In this document: positions 26,045-35,424 of the stretch, in pieces
Layout of the letters: each line of letters starts with the position of its first letter
Numbering within the stretch: position 1 is the first letter of the stretch
From: UBA10649 sp963755335
Lineage (GTDB): Bacteria; Actinomycetota; Actinomycetes; S36-B12
Length of the DNA: 64,000 bases
NCBI GenBank assembly: GCA_963755335.1
Contig: CAVWJW010000008.1
Location: forward strand, 1,612,001-1,676,000
Direction: 5' to 3'
The notes under the pieces: generated by a model
The model's input: only the letters and a program-made list of their open reading frames with translations
Database searches by the model: none
Told to the model about the DNA's origin: nothing
Program-made: the position numbers and the translations under genes

Positions 26045-26964
26045 CGGGCCAGGACCTCCCGGGCCAACTGGATGTAGGCCTCCGAGCCGGAACTGCCGGG
26101 GGCGAACGCGGTGATCGGCTCGCCGGCCACCGCGGCGTCCGGGAACTTCACCGTCCGGTTGATGACGGTCGTGAACACGAGGTCGCCGAACGCCTGCTGC
26201 ACCGTGGCGAGCACCTCGCGGCTGTGCAGTGTGCGCGGGTCGTACATCGTCGGCAGCACGCCGATGACGCGCAGGTTCGGGTTGAGCCGGCTGGTCACCT
26301 TGTCGATGGTGTCCTTGAGGAGCGCCACGCCGCGCAGGGCGAAGTACTCGGTCTCCATCGGGATGATCACGCCGGTGCTGGCCGTCAGGGCGTTCAGGGT
26401 GAGCAGCCCGAGGGAGGGCTGGCAGTCGATGAGGACGATGTCGTACTCGTCGATGATCGGTGCGAGCGCGCGCCCCAGGGCGTGCTCGCGGCCGACCTCG
26501 CTGACCAGCTGCACCTCGGCGGCGGACAGGTCGATGTTGCTCGGCAGCAGGTCGAGGTTCTCGATGTCGGTGGAGATGATGACGTCCCCGACGTGGCAGT
26601 CGAGCTGGGTCAGGAGGTTGTAGATCGTGAGGTCGAGCTCGTTGGGGTTGATGCCCAACGAAACGGACAGGGCTCCCTGCGGATCGAAGTCGACCAGCAG
26701 CACCCGGCGGCCGTAGCCGGCCAGCGCAGCACCGAGGCTCACCGTGGACGTGGTCTTGCCGACTCCGCCCTTCTGGTTCACCATCGCGATGACGCGCGCG
26801 GGGCCGTGTGACGTGAGGACCTGCGGCTCAGGGATGCCCACCGGCTCCGGCGTCGTCGGCTCGGGTTGGGGCTGCTCAGCCGGCTCGACGACGACGTCGG
26901 CGAAGGGCTCCTCCACGGGCTCGCCTGGCGTGGCGAAGACCGGGTCGAGGCCTTCTGGCTCCAT
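26041..26964 (-). CDS. parA: ParA-family chromosome-partitioning ATPase
   Basis: 307 residues from the ATG at 26964, preceded by AAGGAGGA six bases away, so the longer upstream frame is rejected. An N-terminal acidic Pro/Glu-rich tail (~50 residues) precedes the deviant Walker A ARVIAMVNQKGGVGKTTSTV, then LLVDFDPQGALSVSLG (Walker A'), YDIVLIDCQPSLGLLTLNAL (Walker B) and a C-terminal AGEPITAFAPGSSGSEAY. This is the scpAB-linked ParA paralogue of actinomycetes, not the oriC-linked Soj; there is no parB next to it. It is first in a coupled parA-scpA-scpB unit. Confidence 0.93.
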   Translation of the reverse strand: MEPEGLDPVFATPGEPVEEPFADVVVEPAEQPQPEPTTPEPVGIPEPQVLTSHGPARVIAMVNQKGGVGKTTSTVSLGAALAGYGRRVLLVDFDPQGALSVSLGINPNELDLTIYNLLTQLDCHVGDVIISTDIENLDLLPSNIDLSAAEVQLVSEVGREHALGRALAPIIDEYDIVLIDCQPSLGLLTLNALTASTGVIIPMETEYFALRGVALLKDTIDKVTSRLNPNLRVIGVLPTMYDPRTLHSREVLATVQQAFGDLVFTTVINRTVKFPDAAVAGEPITAFAPGSSGSEAYIQLAREVLAR

Positions 26965-26996
26965 GGTGGTTCCTCCTTCAAGCGGGCGCTGTGAGC

Positions 26997-27743
26997 CTAC
27001 CTGCCCAGCCACGTCCCAAGGCGGAGGACCGCCGTGGCCGCCCGGCGCGCCTCGGCCGCCGAGACGTCGTGGTCGAGCTCGACCGTGATGGCGACCTCGT
27101 GGAGGGCCGCGTCGATCCACTGGGTCATCGTCCCGTGGCAGGGGCCGGCGCAGGTCACGATGGCCGCGCGCTCCCCCATCCAGGCCGCGAGCTGACGCCC
27201 CGCCGCCCGGCTGCGCGTGTGCGTGATGTCGACCAGGTCGAACGCCTGGTGGTACGACAGCACCGCGGTCGGCCGGACTCGAGTCAGGAACCGGATCAGC
27301 CCCCGGGTCTCGGGCTCGCTCGCCGCCCGCGGGCCGGGCCAGTACGTGCCACGCCCACGGACCGCCTGCCAGCCGGCGGGGAAGTTCCGGTTGAGGTCCA
27401 CGCCGTGCGCATTGGCGCGGGTATGGCGGGCAGCGCCGTCGGGGTTGGCCGTCACGATGAGCCAGATCCCGACGCCGGCCGGGATGGTCCGTGTCGCGAG
27501 CTCGCGAACGACGGCCATCCCGCCGGGTTCGCTGCCGTGCAGCTGGCCGATGGCGACGAGCTGAACGGCCGCGTCCAGCGCCCCGTAGTGACGGGCGACG
27601 ATCTCCGCGCCGTCGACCGAGTGCGCGATGACGCGTCGATCGTTGGCCGCAAGCCCGGGCTGCGCCGGTGCGGCAGCTGCCGGGCTCGCGATCGCGACAA
27701 CCGTCGCGAGCACGCTCACGCTCGCCGCCAGGACCCTTCGCAT
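26997..27743 (-). CDS. Secreted M14-family zinc carboxypeptidase
   Basis: 248 residues. Signal peptide MRRVLAASVSVLATVVAIAS with AAAAP cleavage region. Zinc ligands are seen in IGQLHGSEPGGMAVVREL (His-x-x-Glu) and LSYHQAFDLVDITH (third His). NPDGAARHTRANAHGVDLNR holds the substrate-binding Arg/Asn-Arg, and the general base Glu lies in VAITVELDHD. It resembles short murein peptide amidases (MpaA-like), which trim peptidoglycan peptides. The ATG overlaps the presumed xerD stop (TGATG). As sequenced, xerD reads in frame into this gene because of a likely extra base. Confidence 0.87.
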   Translation of the reverse strand: MRRVLAASVSVLATVVAIASPAAAAPAQPGLAANDRRVIAHSVDGAEIVARHYGALDAAVQLVAIGQLHGSEPGGMAVVRELATRTIPAGVGIWLIVTANPDGAARHTRANAHGVDLNRNFPAGWQAVRGRGTYWPGPRAASEPETRGLIRFLTRVRPTAVLSYHQAFDLVDITHTRSRAAGRQLAAWMGERAAIVTCAGPCHGTMTQWIDAALHEVAITVELDHDVSAAEARRAATAVLRLGTWLGR

Positions 27744-28664
27744 CACAGCGGCCCGAGGGTGACTGGTGCGGTAGACGGTCTGAAGGGTGTCGATGGTGAC
27801 CATCGTGTAGATCTGCGTGGTGGTGACCGATGCGTGGCCGAGCAGCTCCTGCACGACCCGGACGTCGGCGCCCCCCTCGAGCAGGTGCGTGGCGAAGCTG
27901 TGGCGCAGTGTGTGCGGGCTCACCGGGACGGTGATGCCCGCCCGGTTGGCCGCCTGCAGCACCACGCCGTACGCGCTCTGACGGGACAGCGGCCTGCCCA
28001 GCGTGTTGAGGAAGAGCCGGGACGAGCCGCGGCCCTTGACGGCCAGGGTGCCCCGACCGCGCACCAGGTAGGCGTCGATCGCCCCTGCCGCGAACCCCCC
28101 GAGGGGGAGCACCCGCTGCTTGCTGCCCTTCCCGGTGACGATGACGGTCATCGACTCGAGGTCCACGTCATCGACGTCGAGATCGACCGCCTCGGACACC
28201 CGGGCGCCGGTTCCGTACAGGAACTCCACCAGCGCGCGGTCGCGCAGCCCCGCTGCCGTCTCGTCGTCGCCGGCGCTGTCGATGATGGCCTTGACGTCGG
28301 CATAGGGCAGGGCCTTCGGCAGCCGCCGAGGGATCGCCACCGGCCGCACGTAGCGCGTCGGGTCCGAGCGCGCCATTCCCTCCTTGCTGGCGAATCGGTG
28401 CATCGAGCGCACCGACACCACGGCACGCGAGGCGCTCGACGCGGCGAGCGGTGCACGGTCGCCGGTCCCCTGCCTCAGCGAGGCAGCGAAGTCGGCCACG
28501 TCGTTCTCCGTGATGTCGTCAACGTCGACGAATCCCCGCTCGGAGCACCACGCGACGTAGCGCTCCAGATCCCGGCGGTACGACGCGACCGTGTTCGGCG
28601 ACAGGCCCCGCTCGATCGTCACATGATCGAGATAGGCGCCGATGCACTCGCGAAGGGCGGTCAG
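27743..28664 (-). CDS. xerD: Tyrosine recombinase XerD, start uncertain, stop lost by a probable frameshift
   Basis: About 306 residues. N-terminal core-binding part IGAYLDHVTIERGLSPNTVA; catalytic part with FLYGTGARVSEAVDLDVDDV (first Arg), VSPHTLRHSFATHLLEGGAD (His-x-x-Arg) and ELLGHASVTTTQIYTMV (His and nucleophile Tyr). XerD resolves chromosome dimers at dif. No ATG, GTG or TTG precedes the conserved N-terminus; the only candidate is CTG at 28664 overlapping the ald stop, so a start frameshift is possible. At the 3' end, removing one G from a GGG run gives HPRPL and a TGA overlapping the next ATG. Confidence 0.88.
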
Positions 28665-29776
28665 GCGAGGACCTCGTCGAGGCCGACCTTGGCCATCCCG
28701 AAGGCGTCGGCCACCGCCCCGTAGGTGACCTGACCGGCGTGCACGTTGAGGCCGAGCGCCAGCGCATGATCGTCCTTCAGCGCCTGCTTCCAGCCCTTGT
28801 TCGCCAGGGCCACGGCGTACGGCAACGTGACGTTGGTGAGCGCGTAGGTGGAAGTGTTCGGCACCGCGCCGGGCATGTTCGCCACGCAGTAGAAGAGCGA
28901 GTTGTGGACGGGGTACGTGGGATCCGCGTGGGTGGTGGCGTGCGAGTCCTCGAAGCAGCCGCCCTGGTCGATGGCGATGTCGACGAGCACGGATCCGGGC
29001 TTCATCCGCGACACGAGGTCGTTGCTGACGAGCTTGGGCGCGGCCGCTCCCGGGATGAGCACGGCGCCGATGACCATGTCGGCATCCGCGCAGGCCCGTT
29101 CGATCTCGTACGCGTTGGACGCGATGGTCTGCATGTGCCCCTGGTAGATGGCATCCATCTGCCGCAGGCGACCGATGTTGTTGTCGAGCAGGAGCACCTC
29201 GGCCTGCATGCCCAGGGCGATGGTGGCCGCGTTCTGGCCGGCCACGCCGGCCCCGATCACGACGACCTTTGCCGCGTACACGCCCGACACGCCGCCCATC
29301 AGGACGCCACGTCCGCCGTGAGCGCGCATCAGGGCGTTGGCCCCTACCTGCGGCGCGAGCCGGCCGGCGACCTCGGACATCGGTGCCAGCAGGGGCAGGG
29401 AGCGGTCGGCGAGCTCGACCGTCTCGTAGGCGATCGCCGTGACCTTTCGGCGAGCGAGTTCCTCGGTAAGGGGCTTGTCGGCGGCCAGATGCAGGTAGGT
29501 GAAGAGCACCTGGCCCTCGCGCATCCGGTGGTACTCGGCCGCAATGGGCTCCTTGACCTTCAGGATCATGTCGGCGATGCCCCACACGTCGTCGGCCGTC
29601 GGCAGGATCGTGGCCCCGGCGGTGACGTAGTCCTCGTTCGGGATCGACGATCCGACGCCGGCGTCGTGCTCGACGAACACCTCATGACCGTTGCGGGTGA
29701 GCTCGAACACGCCGGCCGGGGTGATCGCGACTCGGTACTCGTGGTTCTTGATCTCGCGCGGGATGCCGACCTTCAC
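28661..29776 (-). CDS. ald: Alanine dehydrogenase
   Basis: 371 residues, standard length. N-terminus MKVGIPREIKNHEYRVAITP with the pyruvate-binding Arg; LFTYLHLAADKPLTEEL holds the catalytic His; the NAD site is KVVVIGAGVAGQNAATIALG; MVIGAVLIPGAAAPKLVSND and VDIAIDQGGCFEDSHATTH complete the signature. It interconverts L-alanine and pyruvate with ammonia. GTG start with a GAGG-type site. The 114-bp gap to the nudix gene probably holds its promoter and contains the short inverted repeat CGTCCCACTCGGGACG. Confidence 0.96.
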   Translation of the reverse strand: MKVGIPREIKNHEYRVAITPAGVFELTRNGHEVFVEHDAGVGSSIPNEDYVTAGATILPTADDVWGIADMILKVKEPIAAEYHRMREGQVLFTYLHLAADKPLTEELARRKVTAIAYETVELADRSLPLLAPMSEVAGRLAPQVGANALMRAHGGRGVLMGGVSGVYAAKVVVIGAGVAGQNAATIALGMQAEVLLLDNNIGRLRQMDAIYQGHMQTIASNAYEIERACADADMVIGAVLIPGAAAPKLVSNDLVSRMKPGSVLVDIAIDQGGCFEDSHATTHADPTYPVHNSLFYCVANMPGAVPNTSTYALTNVTLPYAVALANKGWKQALKDDHALALGLNVHAGQVTYGAVADAFGMAKVGLDEVLA

Positions 29777-29890
29777 GTTCGCCTCGCAGACTCATGTCGT
29801 CCCGAGTGGGACGTAGGTGGGCCTAGCGTAGGCCGGACATCTGGGGCGATGGGGGCATTGGACATTCCGATCCGGAGCGGTCGTGGGCGC

Positions 29891-30580
29891 TCAGGCTCCG
29901 GGCCGGCGAGGCTCGTGGACCCGTCCCTCGAGCAGGAGCGCCTCCCGGGCCGGCCACGTGGAGTCCGCCGGTCGAAGGGTGGCCCAGCCGTCATCGCGGG
30001 CCGCCACGGCGGCCAGGATCCCCGCCACGGCGGACGGGCTGCCGATGCGGCCGGTCAGCACCAGGTCGCGTGCCTCGTCGAGCGGGACCCAGGCCCGGGG
30101 CAGGTGGGCCTCCTCCGCCTCGCCGGTGTGCTCACGCCCGGCGGGCAGCGCTGACAGGTCGCGAGCCAGGTAGATGCGGATCGCCTCGGAGGACCCGCCC
30201 GGACTCAGGTAGACGTCGAGGAGGACATTCCAGGTCGCCGCCTCGTAGCCCGCCTCCTCGGCGAGCTCGCGGGCCGCCGTGCGCCAGGCGGGCTCACCCG
30301 GCGCGTCGAGAAGCCCGGCCGGGGGTTCGAAGAGGAATCGTCCGACCGGGTGCCGGTACTGCCGGATGAGCAGGACGCGCTCGTCATCGTCCACGGCGAT
30401 GATGGCCACGGCGCCCGGATGCAGCTGCACGTCACGGGTGGCATCGGAGTCACCGAAGTCCACGACGTCGCTGACGATCTCCCACACGTTCCCGACGAAG
30501 CGCGGCGTGCGGCTGCGGACCGGCAGTGAGTGGCCACCGTCCTCGACCGGGCCTGCCCACTCCTCGGCGTCGGCCGTCAT
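29891..30580 (-). CDS. Nudix hydrolase, ADP-ribose pyrophosphatase type
   Basis: 229 residues. Central nudix fold: LLIRQYRHPVGRFLFEPPAG, then the nudix helix TAARELAEEAGYEAATWNVL with the metal-binding Glu residues, and LDVYLSPGGSSEAIRIYLA with the SPGG motif usual in ADP-ribose pyrophosphatases. It should hydrolyse ADP-ribose or similar nucleoside diphosphate derivatives. The start overlaps the pyrG stop by ATGA, a pairing common in actinomycetes. Confidence 0.92.
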   Translation of the reverse strand: MTADAEEWAGPVEDGGHSLPVRSRTPRFVGNVWEIVSDVVDFGDSDATRDVQLHPGAVAIIAVDDDERVLLIRQYRHPVGRFLFEPPAGLLDAPGEPAWRTAARELAEEAGYEAATWNVLLDVYLSPGGSSEAIRIYLARDLSALPAGREHTGEAEEAHLPRAWVPLDEARDLVLTGRIGSPSAVAGILAAVAARDDGWATLRPADSTWPAREALLLEGRVHEPRRPGA

Positions 30581-32235
30581 CCCTGCGCGAGCGCCTCGCG
30601 CTGGAGGGCCGACTCGGACAGGGCCGCCCCCACGAGTCCGGCGAACAGCGGATGAGCCCGGGTCGGCCGGGACCTGAACTCGGGGTGCGCCTGCGTGCCG
30701 ACGTAGTACGGGTGCGCGTCGGCCGGCAGCTCCACGAACTCCACCAGGCGACCGTCCGGCGACGTGCCCGAGAACCGCAGGCCCGCCTCCTCGAGGTGCT
30801 GGCGATACGCGTTGGCGACCTCATAGCGGTGCCGATGCCGCTCGTCGACGTAGGGCACGCCATAGGCGCGGGCGACCTGGGATCCCTCGGCGAGCTTGGC
30901 GGGGTACAGGCCCAGGCGCATCGTGCCGCCCATGTCGCGATCCCCCGACACCACGTCGCGCTGGTCGGCCATGGTCGCCACGACCGGGTGCGGCGTGGAC
31001 TCGTCGAACTCAAGGGAGTTGGCTCCCTCGAGACCGCAGACCGTCCGGGCGTACTCGATGACCATGCACTGCAGGCCCAGGCACAGTCCCAGAGCCGGGA
31101 GGCGGTTCTCGCGGGCATATCGCAGCGCGCCGAGCTTGCCCTCGATGCCGCGCACGCCGAAGCCGCCGGGGACGACGATCCCGTCGAGGTCGCTCAGTTG
31201 CTTGGCCGCCCCGTCCATCGTCGCGCACTCGTCGCTGGACACCCAGCGGATGTTGACGCGGCAGTCGTGGTGGAAGCCGGCGGCCCGGATCGCCTCGGTG
31301 ACGGACAGGTAGGCGTCGGGGAGGTCGATGTACTTGCCGACCAGCCCGATCGTCACCTCGTGCGCGGGGTGGTGGACGCGCCGAAGGAGGTCGTCCCAGC
31401 GGGTCCAGTCCACGTCGCGGAAGGGCAGGCCGAGCCGACGCACGACGTACGCGTCGAGCCCTTCACGGTGCAGGACCTTCGGGATGTCGTAGATGCTCGG
31501 CGCGTCGACGGCGGCCACGACGGCCTCGGTGTCGACGTCGCACATGAGCGAGATCTTGCGCTTGATGCTCGACGGCACCTCGCGGTCCGCCCGCAGCACG
31601 ATGGCGTCGGGCTGGATGCCGATGCTGCGCAGCGACGCCACCGAGTGCTGGGTCGGCTTGGTCTTGAGCTCCCCGGACGGGCCGATGTACGGCAGGAGGG
31701 AGACGTGGAGGAAGAACACGTTGTCGCGGCCGATCTCGTGCCGGACCTGGCGGATCGCCTCGAGGAACGGCAGCGACTCGATGTCGCCGACGGTGCCGCC
31801 CACCTCGGTGATGACCACGTCGACGTCAGGGCTGGCCATCCGCCGGATGCGCGACTTGATCTCGTTCGTGATGTGCGGGATGACCTGAACGGTGTCGCCG
31901 AGGTACTCGCCGCGTCGTTCCTTGGCGATGACGGTCGAGTAGACCTGACCCGTCGTGACATTGGCCGAGCCGTGGAGGTCGGTGTCGAGGAAGCGCTCGT
32001 AGTGGCCGATGTCGAGGTCGGTCTCTGCACCGTCGTCCGTCACGAAGACCTCGCCGTGCTGGAACGGGTTCATCGTCCCAGGATCGACGTTGAGGTAGGG
32101 GTCGAGCTTCTGCATGGTGACGCGTAGTCCGCGTGCCTTCAGCAGGTTGCCGAGTGACGAAGCCGTCAGGCCCTTGCCGAGTGAGGAGGCGACGCCCCCG
32201 GTGACGAAGAGGTGTTTTGTCGTCGCTTTCTCCAT
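30577..32235 (-). CDS. pyrG: CTP synthase
   Basis: 552 residues from the ATG at 32235 (MEKATTKHLFVTGGVASSLG). The frame is open much further upstream, but that part encodes the separate membrane protein gene. N-terminal synthase domain: LTASSLGNLLKARG, KLDPYLNVDPGTMNPFQHGE, VITEVGGTVGDIES. C-terminal class-I glutaminase: VVPGGFGVRGIEGK, LGLCLGLQCMVIEYAR with the Cys nucleophile, and YVGTQAHPEFRSRP with the His-x-Glu. It aminates UTP to CTP. Coupled to the nudix gene. Confidence 0.97.
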   Translation of the reverse strand: MEKATTKHLFVTGGVASSLGKGLTASSLGNLLKARGLRVTMQKLDPYLNVDPGTMNPFQHGEVFVTDDGAETDLDIGHYERFLDTDLHGSANVTTGQVYSTVIAKERRGEYLGDTVQVIPHITNEIKSRIRRMASPDVDVVITEVGGTVGDIESLPFLEAIRQVRHEIGRDNVFFLHVSLLPYIGPSGELKTKPTQHSVASLRSIGIQPDAIVLRADREVPSSIKRKISLMCDVDTEAVVAAVDAPSIYDIPKVLHREGLDAYVVRRLGLPFRDVDWTRWDDLLRRVHHPAHEVTIGLVGKYIDLPDAYLSVTEAIRAAGFHHDCRVNIRWVSSDECATMDGAAKQLSDLDGIVVPGGFGVRGIEGKLGALRYARENRLPALGLCLGLQCMVIEYARTVCGLEGANSLEFDESTPHPVVATMADQRDVVSGDRDMGGTMRLGLYPAKLAEGSQVARAYGVPYVDERHRHRYEVANAYRQHLEEAGLRFSGTSPDGRLVEFVELPADAHPYYVGTQAHPEFRSRPTRAHPLFAGLVGAALSESALQREALAQG

Positions 32236-32249
32236 GGACCACCAGACTA

Positions 32250-32781
32250 TCAGCGGTCCGACGTGCTCTCGTCGCCGGACGCGCGGGCAAGGTCCGGCGC
32301 GGCCGGTGGCGACTGCGCCATCACGGCGCCGATCTGGCGGGCATCGCCGGCGATCCGCCGGAACCGAGCCAGGTGGGCATCGACGAGGGCAAGGACCGAT
32401 GCGCGGTCCTTGAGCTGATCCCGCTGCCAGGGCATAACCCGTGTATTCGCAACGCGATCTCGCAGTTGCGGCAAGGTCCGTGACCACTTCGGCGGCGCTC
32501 CCCTCGACGACCTTGCGGAGGCTGGACCGGACCTTCTCGGAGACCTGGGACGACCAGATCAGGGGGTAGGCGTACGTCAGCGTCGACAGCACCTTGGCCT
32601 GTCCGGCCTCGGCGTCGCTCTGCACCTGGCTCACGTCGGTGGCCAAGGTCTCGGCAGCGTTGGCGCGGACGGACTCGCTCCACCACCCCAGGGCCGCGAT
32701 GACCACGACCAGGGCGACGATGACCGGCAGCACCCAGTGGAGCCGTCGCGACGGCTCCTCACCCAGGTACTCCAGGCTCAC
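32250..32781 (-). CDS. Hypothetical single-pass membrane protein between recN and pyrG, one frameshift
   Basis: About 176 residues after a +1 shift near 32470. The GTG start shares one base with the recN TAG. Residues 13-33 (RLHWVLPVIVALVVVIAALG) are a membrane helix; the extracytoplasmic part is helical (AAETLATDVSQVQSDAEAGQ, SQVSEKVRSSLRKVVEGSAA) and could be a coiled coil. After the shift it continues QLRDRVANTRVMPWQRDQLK and ends in a polar tail. No family recognised. In many actinomycetes a different membrane protein (MctB-like) occupies this place; I see no clear likeness. Confidence 0.6.
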
Positions 32782-34501
32782 TACCGCTCCCGGCTAGCCA
32801 GTTCGAGGAGCTCGGACGCGTGCTCCGCACCGGATGCGGATCCTTCGAGCCCCGACAGCATCCGCACCAGCTCCTGCACCCGGTCGTCGCCCGTCGACGA
32901 CGGTCACGGTTGCCGAGGTGACCTGACCCTCGCTCCCCTTCGTGACCACGACCTGGCGATCGGCGAATGCCGCCACCTGGGGCAGGTGCGTGACGACGAT
33001 GACCTGGGCCGATCGAGCCAGCCGCGCCAGCCGACGGCCGACCTCCACCGCGACCTTGCCGCCGATGCCGGCGTCCACCTCGTCGAACACGAACGTCGGG
33101 ACGCTCTCGACCCCCGCGAGCACGACCTCGATCGCCAGCATGATCCGGGACAGCTCGCCCCCCGACGCGCCCTTGCCCAGTGGTCGGAACTCGCCGCCGG
33201 CGTGCGGCCGCAGCAGCATGACCACGTCGTCGGCGCCGTCGGCCGAGAACGAGTCCGTGCTGGAGACGGTGTCGACGTCGATGCGCAACTGCGCGTCGGA
33301 CATCGCGAGCGCATGCAGCTCCTCGGACACGGCGGCCGACAGCTTCTTCGCGGCGGCTCGGCGGCCCTTCGACAGGTGCGCGGCCAGCTCCAGGGTCCGG
33401 GCCAGCGCCCCCGCGAGCTCGGCGTCAAGCCTGTCGAGGCGCAGGTCGGTGGTGTCGACCTCCTCGACGGCCCGCTGCGCCGTCTCCCACCACGACAGGA
33501 CGTCGGCGAGGTCCGGGCCGTACTTGCGCTTCAGGGCCGCCAGAACCTGGCGACGCTCCTCGACGTGCGCGAGCAACTGGGGTTCGGCATCGATCCCCCG
33601 GACGTAGGCGGCCAGTTCGCCGGCCGCCTGATCGATCGAGCCGAGCGCCTCGTCAAGGCGCGCCGCGTGGATCGCGACCGCGGGGTCGAGACCGACCGCA
33701 CGTTCGACGAGTCGGCGGGCCTGGCCGACGAGGTCGACGGCGCTCGCCGCCTCGGCGCTGTCGTCGCCCCCGACCAGGAGATCGTGGGCAGCGGCCATCT
33801 CGGCCACCAGATCGGTCGCATTGGCGAGCACCGCCGCCTTCGACTTGAGGTGCTCGTCCTCGTCGGGCTCGGGCTGCACCGCGGCGATCTCGTCGATGCC
33901 CATGCGCAGCAGAGCGGCCTCGCGGTCGCGTTCCTGGCGGTGTCCGACCAGCTCGTCCCGCTCACGCTCGATGGCACGCCACCCCTGGTAGGCCTCGCGG
34001 AACTGGGCGAGGCGGGACAGGTGGGCCTCACCGGCGAAGCGGTCGAGCAGATCACGCTGGCGACGGTGGTCCCGGAGCATCAGCTGGTCGGACTGGCCGT
34101 GCACCGCGATCAGCCGTTCGGTGATCTCGGCCAGCGTGCCGGACGGGCACGATGCGGCCGCCGGCAAGCGCCCGACTGCGGCCCTCGGCAGCGACACTGC
34201 GACCGAGGATGAGCGCCGTGCACCCGTTGTCCTGCTCGGTGCGTGCGCCGAGTTCGTCGAGGAGTTCCAGGACGGCCGTGGACTCGGCGGTGATCCGCCA
34301 CTCCCCGTCGACGTCGGCGCGGTCCGACCCGGCCCGCACGACGCCCGGGTCGCCCTTGACGCCCATCAGCAGGCCCAGACCGGTCAGGAGCATCGTCTTG
34401 CCAGCGCCCGTCTCGCCGGTGAGGACGGTCAGGCCTGGCGCGAACGGCACGACCGCGTCCTCGATGACGCCGAGGCCGTGGATGCGCAGTTCGTGGATCA
34501 T
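32781..34501 (-). CDS. recN: DNA repair protein RecN, two frameshifts
   Basis: About 572 residues after two +1 corrections (near 34140; one G from GGG near 32895). SMC-like ATPase: Walker A VLTGETGAGKTMLLTGLGLL at the N-terminus, Q-loop region IAVHGQSDQLMLRDHRRQRD, a long helical middle, then the signature GKGASGGELSRIMLAIEVVL, Walker B FVFDEVDAGIGGKVAVEVG and VIVVTHLPQVAAFADRQVVV. The corrected C-terminus reads VQELVRMLSGLEGSASGAEH. RecN acts at double-strand breaks before recombination. The ATG overlaps the nadK stop (ATGA). Confidence 0.95.
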
Positions 34502-35424
34502 CCGTCCTCCGTGCGCCGGCCACGCCAGCCCTCGACGGGCAGGTCGAACTTCGCCACCAGTCGGTCGGTGAACGGCGCCGTGGAAAGACGGGCGAAGCGA
34601 ACGGGCTTCGGGTCCTGGCGGACCTCGATGCGGCCGCCCGCGACCACCTCGACGAGCCGGCGACCATCGGCGGCGAAGGCGGCCTCGCCCCACTCACCGA
34701 GTTCGAGGGCGACGACGCTCGTGGGCGATACGACCAGGGGTCGGGCGAACAGGGCGTGGGCCGACAGCGGCACCAGCAGCATGGCGGACACCTCCGGCCA
34801 CACCACCGGGCCACCTGCCGAGAAGGCATAGGCGGTGCTGCCCGTGGGCGTAGCCACGAGCACGCCGTCGCAGCCCCACCGGGACAGCGGGCGGCCGTCG
34901 ACCTCGACCACCACGTCGATCATGCGCTCGTGCCCCCGCTTCTCGAGTGCGAATTCGTTCAAGGCCCAGGTGCGATGCACCAGCTCACCGCCCACGAGCA
35001 GCCGGATGTCGAGCGTCATGCGCTCCTCGACGTGCCAGCGCCGATTGACGATCGCGTCGACCACGGCGTGAAGGTCCTCAGGCTCCGCCTCGGCAAGGAA
35101 GCCGACGTGCCCCAGATTGACGCCGAACAGCGGCGCACCGCTGGCTCGAGCACGCTCGGCCGCGCGCAGCACCGTGCCGTCACCGCCCAGCACCACGACG
35201 ACGTCGGAGCCGTCGGCCGCGTGCTCGTCCGACGGGACGATCTTCAGCGCTCCCGACAGGTCAGGACCACCCTGCGCGGCCAGCCCCTCGTGGTCCTCGT
35301 CAGTGATGGCCACCTCGACCCCTGCGGATTCGAGGGCCCGCACCACCGACGACACCACATCGCGAGCCTCCGCGCTGCGCGAGTTCACGATCAGCAGGAC
35401 GCGCCTGGTGGCCTCGTCGGTCAT
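34498..35424 (-). CDS. nadK: NAD kinase
   Basis: 308 residues, intact. VVVVLGGDGTVLRAAERARA is the GGDGT motif that binds ATP/NAD; GVNLGHVGFLAEAEPEDLHA and WALNEFALEKRGHERMID (NE motif) follow, then CDGVLVATPTGSTAYAFSAG with the nicotinamide-side residues. It phosphorylates NAD to NADP. Overlaps tlyA upstream by four bases and recN downstream by four bases, the usual tlyA-nadK-recN coupling in actinomycetes. Confidence 0.97.
   Translation of the reverse strand: MTDEATRRVLLIVNSRSAEARDVVSSVVRALESAGVEVAITDEDHEGLAAQGGPDLSGALKIVPSDEHAADGSDVVVVLGGDGTVLRAAERARASGAPLFGVNLGHVGFLAEAEPEDLHAVVDAIVNRRWHVEERMTLDIRLLVGGELVHRTWALNEFALEKRGHERMIDVVVEVDGRPLSRWGCDGVLVATPTGSTAYAFSAGGPVVWPEVSAMLLVPLSAHALFARPLVVSPTSVVALELGEWGEAAFAADGRRLVEVVAGGRIEVRQDPKPVRFARLSTAPFTDRLVAKFDLPVEGWRGRRTEDG

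Noticed and set aside
26991..28724. Long plus-strand open frame (577 codons) opposite xerD and the M14 gene
   Set aside because: It mirrors strongly supported minus-strand genes, has Arg/Gly/Pro-heavy composition and no family motif; a G+C-rich antisense shadow.
32236..32781. N-terminal extension making CTP synthase 734 residues long
   Set aside because: The extension contains a separate membrane protein with its own stop after a one-base correction; pyrG starts at 32235 with the family N-terminus.
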